Origin: Aurantiacibacter poecillastricola
GTDB taxonomy: Bacteria > Pseudomonadota > Alphaproteobacteria > Sphingomonadales > Sphingomonadaceae
DNA: 64,000 nt
Direction of reading: 5' to 3'
Assembly (NCBI RefSeq): GCF_030730945.1
Contig: NZ_JAVAMS010000002.1
Span: 1,147,025 to 1,211,024 of the forward strand
Positions 51,020 to 58,871 of the stretch are shown here, piece after piece. How positions within the stretch are numbered: the stretch's first letter is position 1; the number at the start of each line of letters is the position of its first letter. The notes below the pieces were generated by a model. That model worked only from the letters and a program-made list of their open reading frames with translations. It ran no database searches and was not told where the DNA came from. The position numbers and the translations under genes are program-made.

Positions 51020-51289
51020 TCAGCTTGCCCCATCGCCCTCCGATGCTGCCAGGAGATCCATGAAGTTGCGGGCTGCTTCCCGATCTTCCTCGTTCTCGAA
51101 CGCCACATCGAGACCGGGGGCGGACCCGAACATGTGCAGGAACGACCACAATGCAAAGCGCTTGCCGCGGTCTTTCTCGAGGCCGAGATCGACCCGGCAG
51201 TGCTCGATACCAGCTTCAAAGGTGTCGGGAGCCACACCGGCGAGGTCGGTGGTGGCAAAGTAGCGCTGCAGGAGATCGTCAAGTTGCAT
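51020..51289 (-). CDS. Small conserved 89-residue protein
   Basis: An 89-residue soluble protein beginning MQLDDLLQRYF, with an F-A-L-W-S-F-L-H-M-F-G helix and an acidic C-terminal helix (ENEEDREAARNFMDLL). It is the intact counterpart of the pseudogene at 28793-28938. It lies upstream of ssb on the same strand. No family is recognised; recurrence with ssb and the 73-residue gene defines a small conserved module of the element. Confidence 0.7.
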   Translation of the reverse strand: MQLDDLLQRYFATTDLAGVAPDTFEAGIEHCRVDLGLEKDRGKRFALWSFLHMFGSAPGLDVAFENEEDREAARNFMDLLAASEGDGAS

Positions 51290-51469
51290 GTGCGGTCCTG
51301 TAGCCCGAAGTGTCGGGTACGAGAATGGAAAGATCCGCTTCAATCGCTGAGAGAAGCACCTTGATCGCAGAAGAAATGACTGGGAGGTCAACTGCATCAC
51401 TGGAAATGAGCGCAATCGGGTTGCTCGAAAGCGTACCTATTCGGGCCTGTCGCAAGCCTACAATCGACT

Positions 51470-51573
51470 AATCCACGAAAGATGGTATTAGGGCCGCGCG
51501 ACCCGAAGGGCTCGGAGCAGCAATGCAATGAGTTCTCTCCTAATGGGCGGTCCCGAAAGGGGCCGCCCTTTTT
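51470..51573 (+). ncRNA. Candidate small RNA ending in a strong terminator
   Basis: No plus-strand gene precedes the terminator at 51545-51573, yet it is a textbook Rho-independent one, so a short untranslated transcript is suspected. The region before it contains a second possible hairpin (gcgcgacccgaagggctcg) and an unpaired ctctcct that could pair with ribosome binding sites. The 5' end is a guess based on a TACAAT-like -10 at 51459-51464 without a good -35. Confidence 0.35.
51545..51573 (+). terminator. Rho-independent terminator, plus strand
   Basis: GGGCGGTCCC-GAAA-GGGGCCGCCC, a ten-pair stem (one T-G pair) with a GAAA tetraloop, followed by five T on the plus strand. On the minus strand no T-tract follows, so it does not serve the neighbouring DUF2493 gene. 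Confidence 0.8.
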
Positions 51574-51621
51574 CGGGCTGAGAAGAAATTTCGATACAGG
51601 TCGTCGAAAGAGTCTCAGCGA

Positions 51622-52554
51622 TTACGCTGGACTGGTTCCGAGCGGGCCGCGACGATCGACCACGGTGATCCGGCGCGCCTTGGCATCGATGACGAGCCGT
51701 TCGGTCACGCCATTGCCCGGGAAGGCGACGACATAACGTGGATTGAGCGAAAGCATCTGCTCGTTGCGCTTGAACCCGGCGCGGGCACCAAGCCGACGAT
51801 CGAGCGAATAGGTCAGCTGCTGGACTTCGCGGCGTTCAGCCCAACTCGCGGCCAGGCGATCGGCACCCTTGCCGTCGCCGCCATGGACCAGGAAGAGATC
51901 GGGAACCACATCGCGAACTTTGTCCAGCGTTGCCCAGATATTGTCGGCATAGGCACGCGCGTCCTCGGCACTATTGAAACTCTGGCGACCACCGGCAAAA
52001 ACGACCGGAGTTCCTTCAGGAATTAGAGCATAACGCCGGGACTCGGCGCGTGCTCGGAGGAAGTCGCGGGCATCAATCACAGCCGAAGTAAGGTGGCGCG
52101 AATGGCTCGTGCGCGAGCCAGAAACGGGCTTCCACGAGGAACCGGTCTCGTCGCGATAAAGCGCTGCCGCAGCCTCACGCATCTGCTCGAAGGCCAGCAT
52201 GCTAGCTTCGGCGGCCTGCGCGCGCGCGATCTGCTCCTCAAGGTTGCTCGAATGCACTTCGGAGCCATCGGCCGATGCGAGCAGGACGCGGATCTCGTCG
52301 CCGGCCCGATCAAGCTGAGCTGACTTGCGGCTTGCAGCGCGGTGGAAGAGATTGACCACGCCCCAGGCTATGTCCTCGGCATCAGCCTCCAGGGCCGTGT
52401 CGCAAAACATCGCGAAAAGGTCGGACCAGACGGCGCCAAGCGTCTGGTCGATTGCATCCTCGCAGGGAAAGTCGGTTGCGTTGAATGGGGCCGGCCTGAT
52501 GCTGAGGCCTGAATGGTCAAGGCCGCTCAACTGATCGATGAAGCTGTCGTACAT
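51622..52554 (-). CDS. DUF2493 (SLOG-like) protein
   Basis: A 310-residue protein. The C-terminal 115 residues are a DUF2493 Rossmann-like domain: VVFAGGRQSF, FLVHGGDGKGADRLAASWA and VVAFPGNGVTERLV. This belongs to the SLOG superfamily, which binds nucleotides or their derivatives. The N-terminal about 190 residues are helical and acidic. The ATG at 52554 follows GATCAGGAGA, the same ribosome-binding leader used by ardC and the parB-like gene. The gene is a regular member of the accessory module on sphingomonad plasmids; its role there is unknown. Confidence 0.85.
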   Translation of the reverse strand: MYDSFIDQLSGLDHSGLSIRPAPFNATDFPCEDAIDQTLGAVWSDLFAMFCDTALEADAEDIAWGVVNLFHRAASRKSAQLDRAGDEIRVLLASADGSEVHSSNLEEQIARAQAAEASMLAFEQMREAAAALYRDETGSSWKPVSGSRTSHSRHLTSAVIDARDFLRARAESRRYALIPEGTPVVFAGGRQSFNSAEDARAYADNIWATLDKVRDVVPDLFLVHGGDGKGADRLAASWAERREVQQLTYSLDRRLGARAGFKRNEQMLSLNPRYVVAFPGNGVTERLVIDAKARRITVVDRRGPLGTSPA

Positions 52555-52773
52555 GGGGTGTCTCCTGATCGCGGGGACAAGGAGAGGAGGCACCATTGCC
52601 TCGACCCTGTCCGCCGGAGCCCGATCAGGGCCGGGACAAGGGGCAAGGCGCACCGCGTAGCGGGAAACCTGCGGCCCTAGGCTGGCGCGGGTAACACGGG
52701 CCGACGGGCCGCAGGTTGCGGCGCGCCCCGACCGGCCCAAGGGCCTCTCCCGGCGGAGAGGGATGAGGCAGGA
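52555..52773. other. G+C-rich leader of the DUF2493 gene
   Basis: 219 bases with a CTCTCC-CGGC-GGAGAG hairpin (52745-52760) and a GGGAGAGGCCCTTGGGCC arrangement on the minus strand that resembles the leader upstream of the parB-like gene. No coding frame is supported. Confidence 0.4.
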
Positions 52774-53214
52774 TCAGGACCCGGTGTCGCAGGTGGATCG
52801 GGAGCGCTCGAAGATCGCTTCGCCATTCGAGAACCGCCCGACCAGGCGCAACTCACCAAACAGGTCGATGAACCTTCCCGACACTTGGGCGAGCCAATGC
52901 CGTGCCCTTGCAGTTCGTGGGACGTAGAAGTCCGCCTCCCAGTAATGGGAATCATCGCGTTCGGCGAGCCAGATCGCGGCGAGCCCGCAATAGGTCGATA
53001 TGCCGCAATCGGTGAAGGCGTTTCGCAGGAGGATGCGGTTCTCGCGGCCGCGCCATCCTTCGAAGCGTTCAAAGGAAGGAAAGGCCGCCTTCGCGGTATC
53101 GATGATCTCGTCGACTAGGCACTCGTAGGCCCAGTCGACATCTTCGTCTTCGCCGTCATCAAGCAGGCGAAAGGCAACCACGGAGCCAGTTGGATAGCTG
53201 ACGGAACGTCCCAT
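52774..53214 (-). CDS. Conserved mobile-element protein, unknown
   Basis: A 146-residue acidic protein starting MGRSVSYPTGS, with aromatic-rich segments (WAYECLVDEI, SFERFEGWRGRENRI, YWEADFYVPRTARARHW). I have the impression that proteins with this opening are common on alphaproteobacterial plasmids, but no function or DUF number can be given. It lies 11 bases downstream of the ardC stop and so is probably cotranscribed with ardC, perhaps as another establishment factor (inference). Confidence 0.65.
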   Translation of the reverse strand: MGRSVSYPTGSVVAFRLLDDGEDEDVDWAYECLVDEIIDTAKAAFPSFERFEGWRGRENRILLRNAFTDCGISTYCGLAAIWLAERDDSHYWEADFYVPRTARARHWLAQVSGRFIDLFGELRLVGRFSNGEAIFERSRSTCDTGS

Positions 53215-53225
53215 CTCACCGCTCC

Positions 53226-54155
53226 TCAGGCTGCATCAGCGAGATCGACATCGTTCTCGCCTTCGCTTGATTGGTATCCGCCCAGTCCGAGCAGCAGGCT
53301 GGCCGCTTCCTCGGCCTGGGCCGCGGCGGTGAGGATCGCGCGCTCGTCCGATTTGAGGATCTGGAGCCAAGACGCGATGTAGCTGGCGTGATGGTCGAGG
53401 TGGGTGACTGGAAGACCCAGTTCGGCCCCAAGAATTGCTGAGGACAGTTCTGCGATCAGTTCTTCGGCAGCATAGGCGTCGCTGCCGAAGCGGTTCTTGA
53501 GATCGCGGTCGAGCCGCGAAGAATGACCCGTCCAATGCGACAACTCGTGTGCGAGTGTCGCGTAGTAGTGGTCGTAGGCTTCGAATAGTTCGGCTGGTGG
53601 CATGGTGACCCGGTCGCGCAGCGGCTCGTAATAAGCCTGCGCACCGTGATGGCGCAGGTCTGCGCCGATATGAGCAAAGAAGGCATCGAGCCGGTCTTCG
53701 CGTCCTTCGGGCTCAAGTGCGGCAACCAGCGGCTTGGGATGGTAAAATGCTGGGAGGCCATCGCACTGGTCAGCGTTAAACACGGCATAGGCCTTGAGTA
53801 CGCGCCGGTTCTCGGTGTCTGCTTCGCCTTCGGCGTTCTCGACCTCTTTTGTGTAGCTCTTGTAGAAGATCGCGATGGTCGATTTTTCGCCTTTGCGGAC
53901 CTGTCCGCCGAGCGTTTGGCACTGGCGGTAGGTCATCCAGTAAGGCGAGGTGTACCCGCAGCCGTCGGCTACCATCCACAACCAGAAGGTGTTCATACCG
54001 CGATAGGGCGTTCCGCAGGAACGCAAGGGCCGGGAGACTGGCACCCCGCGCCACGGCTTGACCCAGGGCTTCGTGCCTTGCTCGAGCTTTTCGATAATGG
54101 CGGCGGTGATGCGCTGAGCTGGCGATGTCGAAGCAGTGCGGCGGGACTTGGTCAC
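53226..54155 (-). CDS. ardC: ArdC-like antirestriction protein
   Basis: A 309-residue protein. The N-terminal ssDNA-binding domain (ITAAIIEKLEQGTKPWVKPW, then YRGMNTFWLW and a G-x-x-V-R-K-G-E-K-S segment) is followed by a zincin-like metallopeptidase domain with HELSHWTGH. ArdC proteins coat and protect incoming plasmid DNA from restriction in the new host. The GTG at 54155 is chosen because CATCAGGAGA lies at the right spacing; an ATG at 54185 is an alternative but falls in a leader hairpin. Its presence fits a conjugative lifestyle. Confidence 0.92.
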   Translation of the reverse strand: MTKSRRTASTSPAQRITAAIIEKLEQGTKPWVKPWRGVPVSRPLRSCGTPYRGMNTFWLWMVADGCGYTSPYWMTYRQCQTLGGQVRKGEKSTIAIFYKSYTKEVENAEGEADTENRRVLKAYAVFNADQCDGLPAFYHPKPLVAALEPEGREDRLDAFFAHIGADLRHHGAQAYYEPLRDRVTMPPAELFEAYDHYYATLAHELSHWTGHSSRLDRDLKNRFGSDAYAAEELIAELSSAILGAELGLPVTHLDHHASYIASWLQILKSDERAILTAAAQAEEAASLLLGLGGYQSSEGENDVDLADAA

Positions 54156-54469
54156 GGGAGATCTCCTGATGACCGGGACGGACATGTCCCGGTTCAGGAA
54201 AAGCAAAGCCCTCTCCCCTCTCGATTAATGCGCACGGCTATGCGCCTCACTCCAGTCATCGAAGAGTGCCGACGATCGCACGAAAGCGAACATTGGATAA
54301 GTCGCCTCGATCTGTACGCGATGTCGGACAATTTGGCCTGTCCGCTAAGGGTAGCGATCAGGCGAAAGCAGACTTTCCGAACATTTGCTCGACAGCGTGA
54401 GCGTTCCCAGTGCCGCTCAACGCTGCCGCCGCTCGAGCCAAGCGCCCACATCGCACCAGCATTGAGGTA
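54156..54469. other. ardC leader and intergenic region
   Basis: 314 bases. Next to ardC is a perfect hairpin ACCGGGAC-GGACAT-GTCCCGGT (54172-54193) and, on the minus strand, a CGAGAGGGGAGAGGGC block (about 54209-54224) that matches the leader of the parB-like gene. The rest, up to the capW stop, shows nothing further. Confidence 0.5.
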
Positions 54470-55378
54470 TCATTCGCAGTCAATATTCCTCATCTTTCGA
54501 TCGACAATCCGTTGCCTAGCTTGTGTTCTTGCTTGTTCAATAGCTTGTAGTACCTCACTTAAATTCTGAAGACATATCTGGGCGCGGGCGGGAGGAAGAT
54601 CGGTGAGATCGAGGTTCATCCGCCTGATGAAGTAGTAAGCCATGGACAACCGCACTTCGATTTCACGCCTTCCATCCTCCATCGCGTAATCGCGCTCGAT
54701 GGCCAGGCTTTGCTCCTGCGTGAGTCCGGCGTGAGGGCGAAGGTCCAAGGTGATCTTCGTGTTCCACTCCAGGTCGTCAGCGGGGTCGAAATCTGCCTTG
54801 GGGCCCGCATCGATCTGGTCGATACGCGTCAGGACGAAGTCCCGAAAGTCATCGCGATCACAAGCCCATGCGCGAACGTGCCAACGATACCCGTCGAACG
54901 CGAGGGCATGGGGAGCTATCTGCCTTGTGCGTGAGTTGGTGAGCGACTGGTACCGGACGTCTACGCACTGTTTGGTCCGGATGGCGTTGAGGATCAGGCG
55001 CAGGCACTCGGCGTCGACGTGCCTGGCGATGTCCGGTGCCATATCTATTGATGGCAGGTCGCGGAACCAGACCTCGCGCCTCGGCAAGGCCCCTGTCAGT
55101 AATGCACGAAGTTGTATGAGCAGGCGGTCTGCGGACGCCTTCAGGAAGGATGGCTTGATATCGGGTGTGGGTCTAAACGACCGGCTCGTGCCATCATACT
55201 CAATGTTGTGACCGGCCAGTTCACGATATCGCCGGAGATCGACTGATGCCTGCGGCGTTGAGATTTCGAATGTTTCTTCCAGGTCGCTTCGGTTCAGCGC
55301 TCCCTCCCAGAACAGTTTCCACTCGATGAACTCGAAACGGCGGGTCTGCGTCCAGGGACGCTTATCATCCTCGACCAT
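54470..55378 (-). CDS. capW: CapW-like WYL-domain regulator of CBASS
   Basis: A 302-residue regulator: an N-terminal winged helix (FIEWKLFWEGALNRSDLEETFEIS, STPQASVDLRRYREL), a central WYL-type SH3 fold (RYQSLTNSRTRQIAPHALAF, YRWHVRAWA) and a C-terminal WCX-like region. WYL proteins divergent from CBASS operons are CapW repressors that hold the operon off until a signal, possibly nucleic acid, binds the WYL domain. The gene diverges from the CD-NTase gene, 118 bases away, and a perfect palindrome lies in the shared promoter. Confidence 0.85.
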   Translation of the reverse strand: MVEDDKRPWTQTRRFEFIEWKLFWEGALNRSDLEETFEISTPQASVDLRRYRELAGHNIEYDGTSRSFRPTPDIKPSFLKASADRLLIQLRALLTGALPRREVWFRDLPSIDMAPDIARHVDAECLRLILNAIRTKQCVDVRYQSLTNSRTRQIAPHALAFDGYRWHVRAWACDRDDFRDFVLTRIDQIDAGPKADFDPADDLEWNTKITLDLRPHAGLTQEQSLAIERDYAMEDGRREIEVRLSMAYYFIRRMNLDLTDLPPARAQICLQNLSEVLQAIEQARTQARQRIVDRKMRNIDCE

Positions 55379-55395
55379 ATGTATAGTTCCTTGAC

Positions 55396-55414
55396 GGGTA
55401 TAGTTATTATACCC
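55396..55414. promoter_or_regulatory. Palindromic operator in the capW-CBASS promoter
   Basis: GGGTATA-GTTAT-TATACCC, seven-base perfect arms. It fills the spacer between TTGACG (55391-55396) and CATATT (55414-55419), a -35/-10 pair 17 bases apart reading toward the CD-NTase gene, and overlaps a TATAAT (minus strand, 55411-55406) reading toward capW. A repressor bound here would block both promoters. Confidence 0.7.
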
Positions 55415-55496
55415 ATATTGTTTCTAGCCGGTCGGATCCCCGACTCGCGCATCTGACCGCCCGCGTCAAGGACGTAGGGCTTCCGGAGACGACCTG

Positions 55497-56462
55497 ATGA
55501 GCCGAGACCATGTTGGGCATCGCGATATTGTCCGCTTTGCCGAAGAGCGAGTGAACCTCCCGCAGGACAAGGCGCAGGAATATCGCGCGCAGGCGAGGCG
55601 GCTTCGTGAGAAACTCGAAGCATATGTAGATGAGCATCCCGATTTCACGCTTCGGAAGATGATCCTGTCGGGCAGTCTGGCCAAGGGCACCGCCCTGCGC
55701 TCGCTTAACGACATCGACGTTGCCTGCTACATCAGTGGTGCGGACGCGCCGCATTCCGTCAGCGCGCTCCTGACCTACTTGGCCGAGCGCCTCCGGAAGG
55801 CATTCCCGAACTTCTCTCCCGATCAGGTGCAGCCTCAGACCTATTCAGTTACCGTGTCCTTCCGGGGATCCGGACTGGATGTGGACGTCGTTCCAATCCT
55901 CTATGACGGGGATGCACAGTGGTATGGCAACTTGGTCAGCCAGGAAGACGGCTCCTTCCTGAAGACCAGCATCCCTCTCCACCTCGAGTTCGCCGGGAAG
56001 CGCAAGAAGGCGCAGGAGAAGCATTTCGCTCAAGTCGTTCGGCTGGCGAAGTTCTGGGCGAAGCGCCAGAAGCAGGAGCGTGACGGCTTCCGCTTCAAGT
56101 CGTTCATGATCGAGATGATCATGGCCAAGCTGTGCGATGACGGGCTGGACTTCTCGGACTATCCCGAGGCCCTGCAGCACTTCTTCACTTACATCGCGAC
56201 CAGCGGGTTGAGGGATCGCATCGCCTTCTCTGACTACTACCCTGTATCCAGCATCGGCACGTTCTACGATCCCATGCAGATCATCGACCCGGTAAACGCC
56301 GAAAACAACGTGTCTCGACTCTACACCACGGCGAACATGAACGAAATCGTGGAGGCCGCCCTTGACGCTGGCGACGCCATCGATGCCGCATTGGCGGCTC
56401 CTACCAAGCAGTTGACCGTCGGCTACTGGCAGAAGGTCTTTGGCTCCACCTTCCAAGTCTGA
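55497..56462 (+). CDS. cdnC: CBASS CD-NTase (CdnC-type oligonucleotide cyclase)
   Basis: A 321-residue nucleotidyltransferase. The active-site helix-turn SGSLAKGTALRSLNDIDV gives Gly59-Ser60 and the metal ligands Asp72 and Asp74; the third acidic residue is in GSGLDVDVVP (Asp128 or Asp130). Enzymes of this group make cyclic trinucleotides such as cAAA on phage infection. The neighbours (HORMA, TRIP13-like ATPase, NucC) define a type III CBASS, and the combination matches the CdnC clade. Transcription from the palindrome-controlled promoter gives a leader of about 70 bases. Confidence 0.92.
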   Translation: MSRDHVGHRDIVRFAEERVNLPQDKAQEYRAQARRLREKLEAYVDEHPDFTLRKMILSGSLAKGTALRSLNDIDVACYISGADAPHSVSALLTYLAERLRKAFPNFSPDQVQPQTYSVTVSFRGSGLDVDVVPILYDGDAQWYGNLVSQEDGSFLKTSIPLHLEFAGKRKKAQEKHFAQVVRLAKFWAKRQKQERDGFRFKSFMIEMIMAKLCDDGLDFSDYPEALQHFFTYIATSGLRDRIAFSDYYPVSSIGTFYDPMQIIDPVNAENNVSRLYTTANMNEIVEAALDAGDAIDAALAAPTKQLTVGYWQKVFGSTFQV

Positions 56463-56471
56463 GAGGTCACG

Positions 56472-56984
56472 ATGTCCAGCTACAGCTACACGGAAAGCAC
56501 GACCTTCACAGTCACGCATGCGCGCCACATGGCCGCTAAAATTGCAACCGACCTGAAGCGGATGCAGCGGCTCTATGGGCAACCTTATGACTGGCAGATC
56601 ACTCAATTCGAGGAGGAGGCGGTCGCGATGATGAAGGCCGGGTATTTGGCTGACGTTACCTACGGCTTCAAGCGCAACGGGCAGTGGATCGCGCCGACCC
56701 TCAAGTATACGGCGCGGGACTTGGCGGGGGCATCTGCGGGCGATGATGATCCCGGGCGGGTATTGCCTGGCAAGGACATATCCGGCGCGACGTTTGGTAG
56801 CTTCATGAACTACTCTCCGGCCTATTTCCTGCTTTCCGACAGCGAAAAGACGAAGTTCGAAAGCGGCCTACCTTTCCAGCGCACGACCGGTTCTGAGCCG
56901 ACGGTTAATGGCTATCTTGCCTCCGATCGCACCTACTCCGCTGGTGGCCGAGCTCTCGATCGTTTCAGTGTGAGGAGCTACTGA
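56472..56984 (+). CDS. cap7: CBASS HORMA-domain activator (Cap7)
   Basis: A 170-residue bacterial HORMA protein. It opens SSYSYTESTTFTVTHARHMA and contains YDWQITQFEEE, GYLADVTYGFKRNGQWI and a C-terminal AGGRALDR segment of the movable region, as in HORMA family 1. HORMA binds closure peptides, possibly from phage proteins, and in the closed state switches on the CD-NTase. It lies ten bases after cdnC, and its stop overlaps the ATPase start by one base. Confidence 0.9.
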   Translation: MSSYSYTESTTFTVTHARHMAAKIATDLKRMQRLYGQPYDWQITQFEEEAVAMMKAGYLADVTYGFKRNGQWIAPTLKYTARDLAGASAGDDDPGRVLPGKDISGATFGSFMNYSPAYFLLSDSEKTKFESGLPFQRTTGSEPTVNGYLASDRTYSAGGRALDRFSVRSY

Positions 56985-57937
56985 TGCAAAACATGCCGGG
57001 TCTCGACGAACTGTTCGAGCGTCGTCAGTCATATCCCGATTTTGATCCCCAGGAGCGGCTTGCGCGCTTGGTCGGTTTGGATGATCAGAAGTCCCGGCTG
57101 GCCAAGATCCTTGGCCTGCTGGTGAATCCGCAGGGATTGGAGCACTGGGCGGAGAATTTTATAAAAGGCGATGCCAAGCCCATGCTCGACGCCGTCCTGC
57201 GTCGTCCGCCGCTGGTCGTTCTTGCTGGTGACGTCGGTTCCGGCAAGACGGAGCTCGCGGAAACCATCGGTGACAAGGTCGCGAGGCAGGAAGGGATTGA
57301 GATCACCCTCTACCCTCTCAGTTTGGCGACCCGCGGGCAGGGCCGCGTGGGCGAGATGACGCAGCTTCTCTCTGCTGCGTTCGAGCACACGGTTCAGGCT
57401 GCTACGCGCCTGAAGGCGTCGGGCAAGGCCAAGGGCGGCATCATCCTGCTGGTCGACGAAGCTGACGCCCTGGCGCAGTCGCGTGAGGCGGCGCAAATGC
57501 ACCACGAAGATCGCGCTGGAGTGAACGCCTTCATCCGCGGCATCGACCGGCTAGCAAACCTTCGCCTGCCGGCGGCTGTCATCATGTGCACCAACAGGCT
57601 GAACGCACTTGACCCGGCGGTCCGGAGGCGAGCGGCGGATGTAATGGCCTTCACGCGCCCCAACGACGAGCAGCGCTTCCATATCCTGTCCATGCGATTG
57701 GGCGGCTTGGGATTTACGCAGCCCCAGATTGACGCGTTGGTCGTCTCGACCGGCGCTGCGCAGGGAAAGCCAGGGTTTACATTCTCCGACATCACCCAAC
57801 GCCTGCTCCCTGCCATTGCGCTGGATGCCTATCCGGACCGGCCTATCGAGGCCGCTCGCGCACTAGAGATCGCGAAGGGCATGACCGCGACACCTCCGTT
57901 TCGTGACGAGGTGCAGATTTCAGGAGCCTTCAAATGA
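56984..57937 (+). CDS. cap6: CBASS TRIP13-like AAA+ ATPase (Cap6)
   Basis: A 317-residue AAA+ protein. Walker A GDVGSGKT is at residues 82-89, Walker B IILLVDEADAL at about 153-163, a sensor-1 type VIMCTNRLNALDPAV follows, and the arginine-finger RRRAADV region is present. It remodels closed HORMA back to the open form, so it is the brake that keeps the CD-NTase off in uninfected cells. The start codon overlaps the HORMA stop, and its own stop overlaps nucC by four bases. Confidence 0.92.
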   Translation: MQNMPGLDELFERRQSYPDFDPQERLARLVGLDDQKSRLAKILGLLVNPQGLEHWAENFIKGDAKPMLDAVLRRPPLVVLAGDVGSGKTELAETIGDKVARQEGIEITLYPLSLATRGQGRVGEMTQLLSAAFEHTVQAATRLKASGKAKGGIILLVDEADALAQSREAAQMHHEDRAGVNAFIRGIDRLANLRLPAAVIMCTNRLNALDPAVRRRAADVMAFTRPNDEQRFHILSMRLGGLGFTQPQIDALVVSTGAAQGKPGFTFSDITQRLLPAIALDAYPDRPIEAARALEIAKGMTATPPFRDEVQISGAFK

Positions 57938-58665
57938 CCTGGTCAATCCAAACACTGCTGTCGGAACTACATGACGACATTCAGGATCGGCTCGCACGGG
58001 CGCGAAAGGCATTCAGTCATCCCGGCACCAAGGGAGATGCCAGCGAATCGGTGTGGCTGGAGCTGTTCGAGACCTATCTGCCCCAACGCTATCAGGCGAC
58101 TTCGGCGCATGTTGTCGACAGTGATGGCAGGTTCAGCGAACAGATCGACGTAGTCGTCTTCGATCGACAGTATTCGCCCTTCATCTTTAATTTTCAGGGG
58201 CAAAAGGTGATTCCCGCTGAGAGCGTTTATGGCGTCTTCGAGGCGAAGCAGTCGATCAACGCCGAGCAGGTCGTCTACGCAAGAAAGAAGGTGGCCAGCG
58301 TCCGTCGCCTGCACCGCACCAGCCTGCCGATTCCCCATGCAGGCGGCACCTATCCGGCGAAGCCGCTACAGCATATTATCGGTGGCCTGTTGACTCTGGA
58401 AAGTGATTGGAGTCCAGGGCTGGGCGAGCCATTGACCAATTCGTTGGCGACGGCTGGGAGCGACGACCGTCTCGACCTGGGCTGCGTCGCTGCGCATGGT
58501 ATCTTTTCCTGTGACGACGATGGGTGTGGCACGCTCACGCCCATTGGCAAGCCGGCCACTGCGTTTCTGTTCGAGCTAATTGCGCGGCTACAGGAAAAGG
58601 CTACCGTACCTATGATCGATGTAAGAGCTTACGCCCGCTGGCTCGACGTTGATGTGCCAGTATGA
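57934..58665 (+). CDS. nucC: NucC-like cyclic-trinucleotide-activated DNase
   Basis: A 243-residue effector of the restriction-endonuclease fold. The active site is Asp72 in EQIDVVVFDRQY and Glu103-x-Lys105 in VFEAKQS, matching the I-D-x(n)-E-x-K pattern of E. coli NucC. Segments such as SPFIFNFQG and SLPIPHAGGTYPAK are also shared. On binding a cyclic trinucleotide, NucC assembles to hexamers and degrades the chromosome, killing the cell before phage is released. It is the last gene of the CBASS operon, coupled to the ATPase. Confidence 0.92.
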   Translation: MTWSIQTLLSELHDDIQDRLARARKAFSHPGTKGDASESVWLELFETYLPQRYQATSAHVVDSDGRFSEQIDVVVFDRQYSPFIFNFQGQKVIPAESVYGVFEAKQSINAEQVVYARKKVASVRRLHRTSLPIPHAGGTYPAKPLQHIIGGLLTLESDWSPGLGEPLTNSLATAGSDDRLDLGCVAAHGIFSCDDDGCGTLTPIGKPATAFLFELIARLQEKATVPMIDVRAYARWLDVDVPV

Positions 58666-58871
58666 AGGCATCAATATTGGTAGGCAACCAGCATGTAGCG
58701 GCACCTTGGCTGAGACGTATGCGTAGAAGCGGATGAATCGGTAAGTTCCGCGCTCACGGGTCGGCCTAACGACTGGCAGCAATCAGGAACCTGAAGTGGT
58801 GGTCTGAATACCAGGACAGTTGGCGTCTGGCGCCGACGTCTCGGAACAAGCTGCTTTCGATGTGGTTGCGA
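58666..58871. other. Intergenic region between nucC and the nuclease-like gene
   Basis: 206 bases between convergent stop codons. No strong hairpin with a T-tract is seen. Confidence 0.5.

Noticed and set aside
50769..51149. Frame through the ssb spacer containing an R-P-T-P-D-T-H-P stretch similar to R-P-T-P-D-I-K-P in the CapW protein
   Set aside because: The similarity is a 13-base match (cgggtgtgggtct) without further alignment; the frame crosses the ssb leader hairpin and is not conserved in the left copy.
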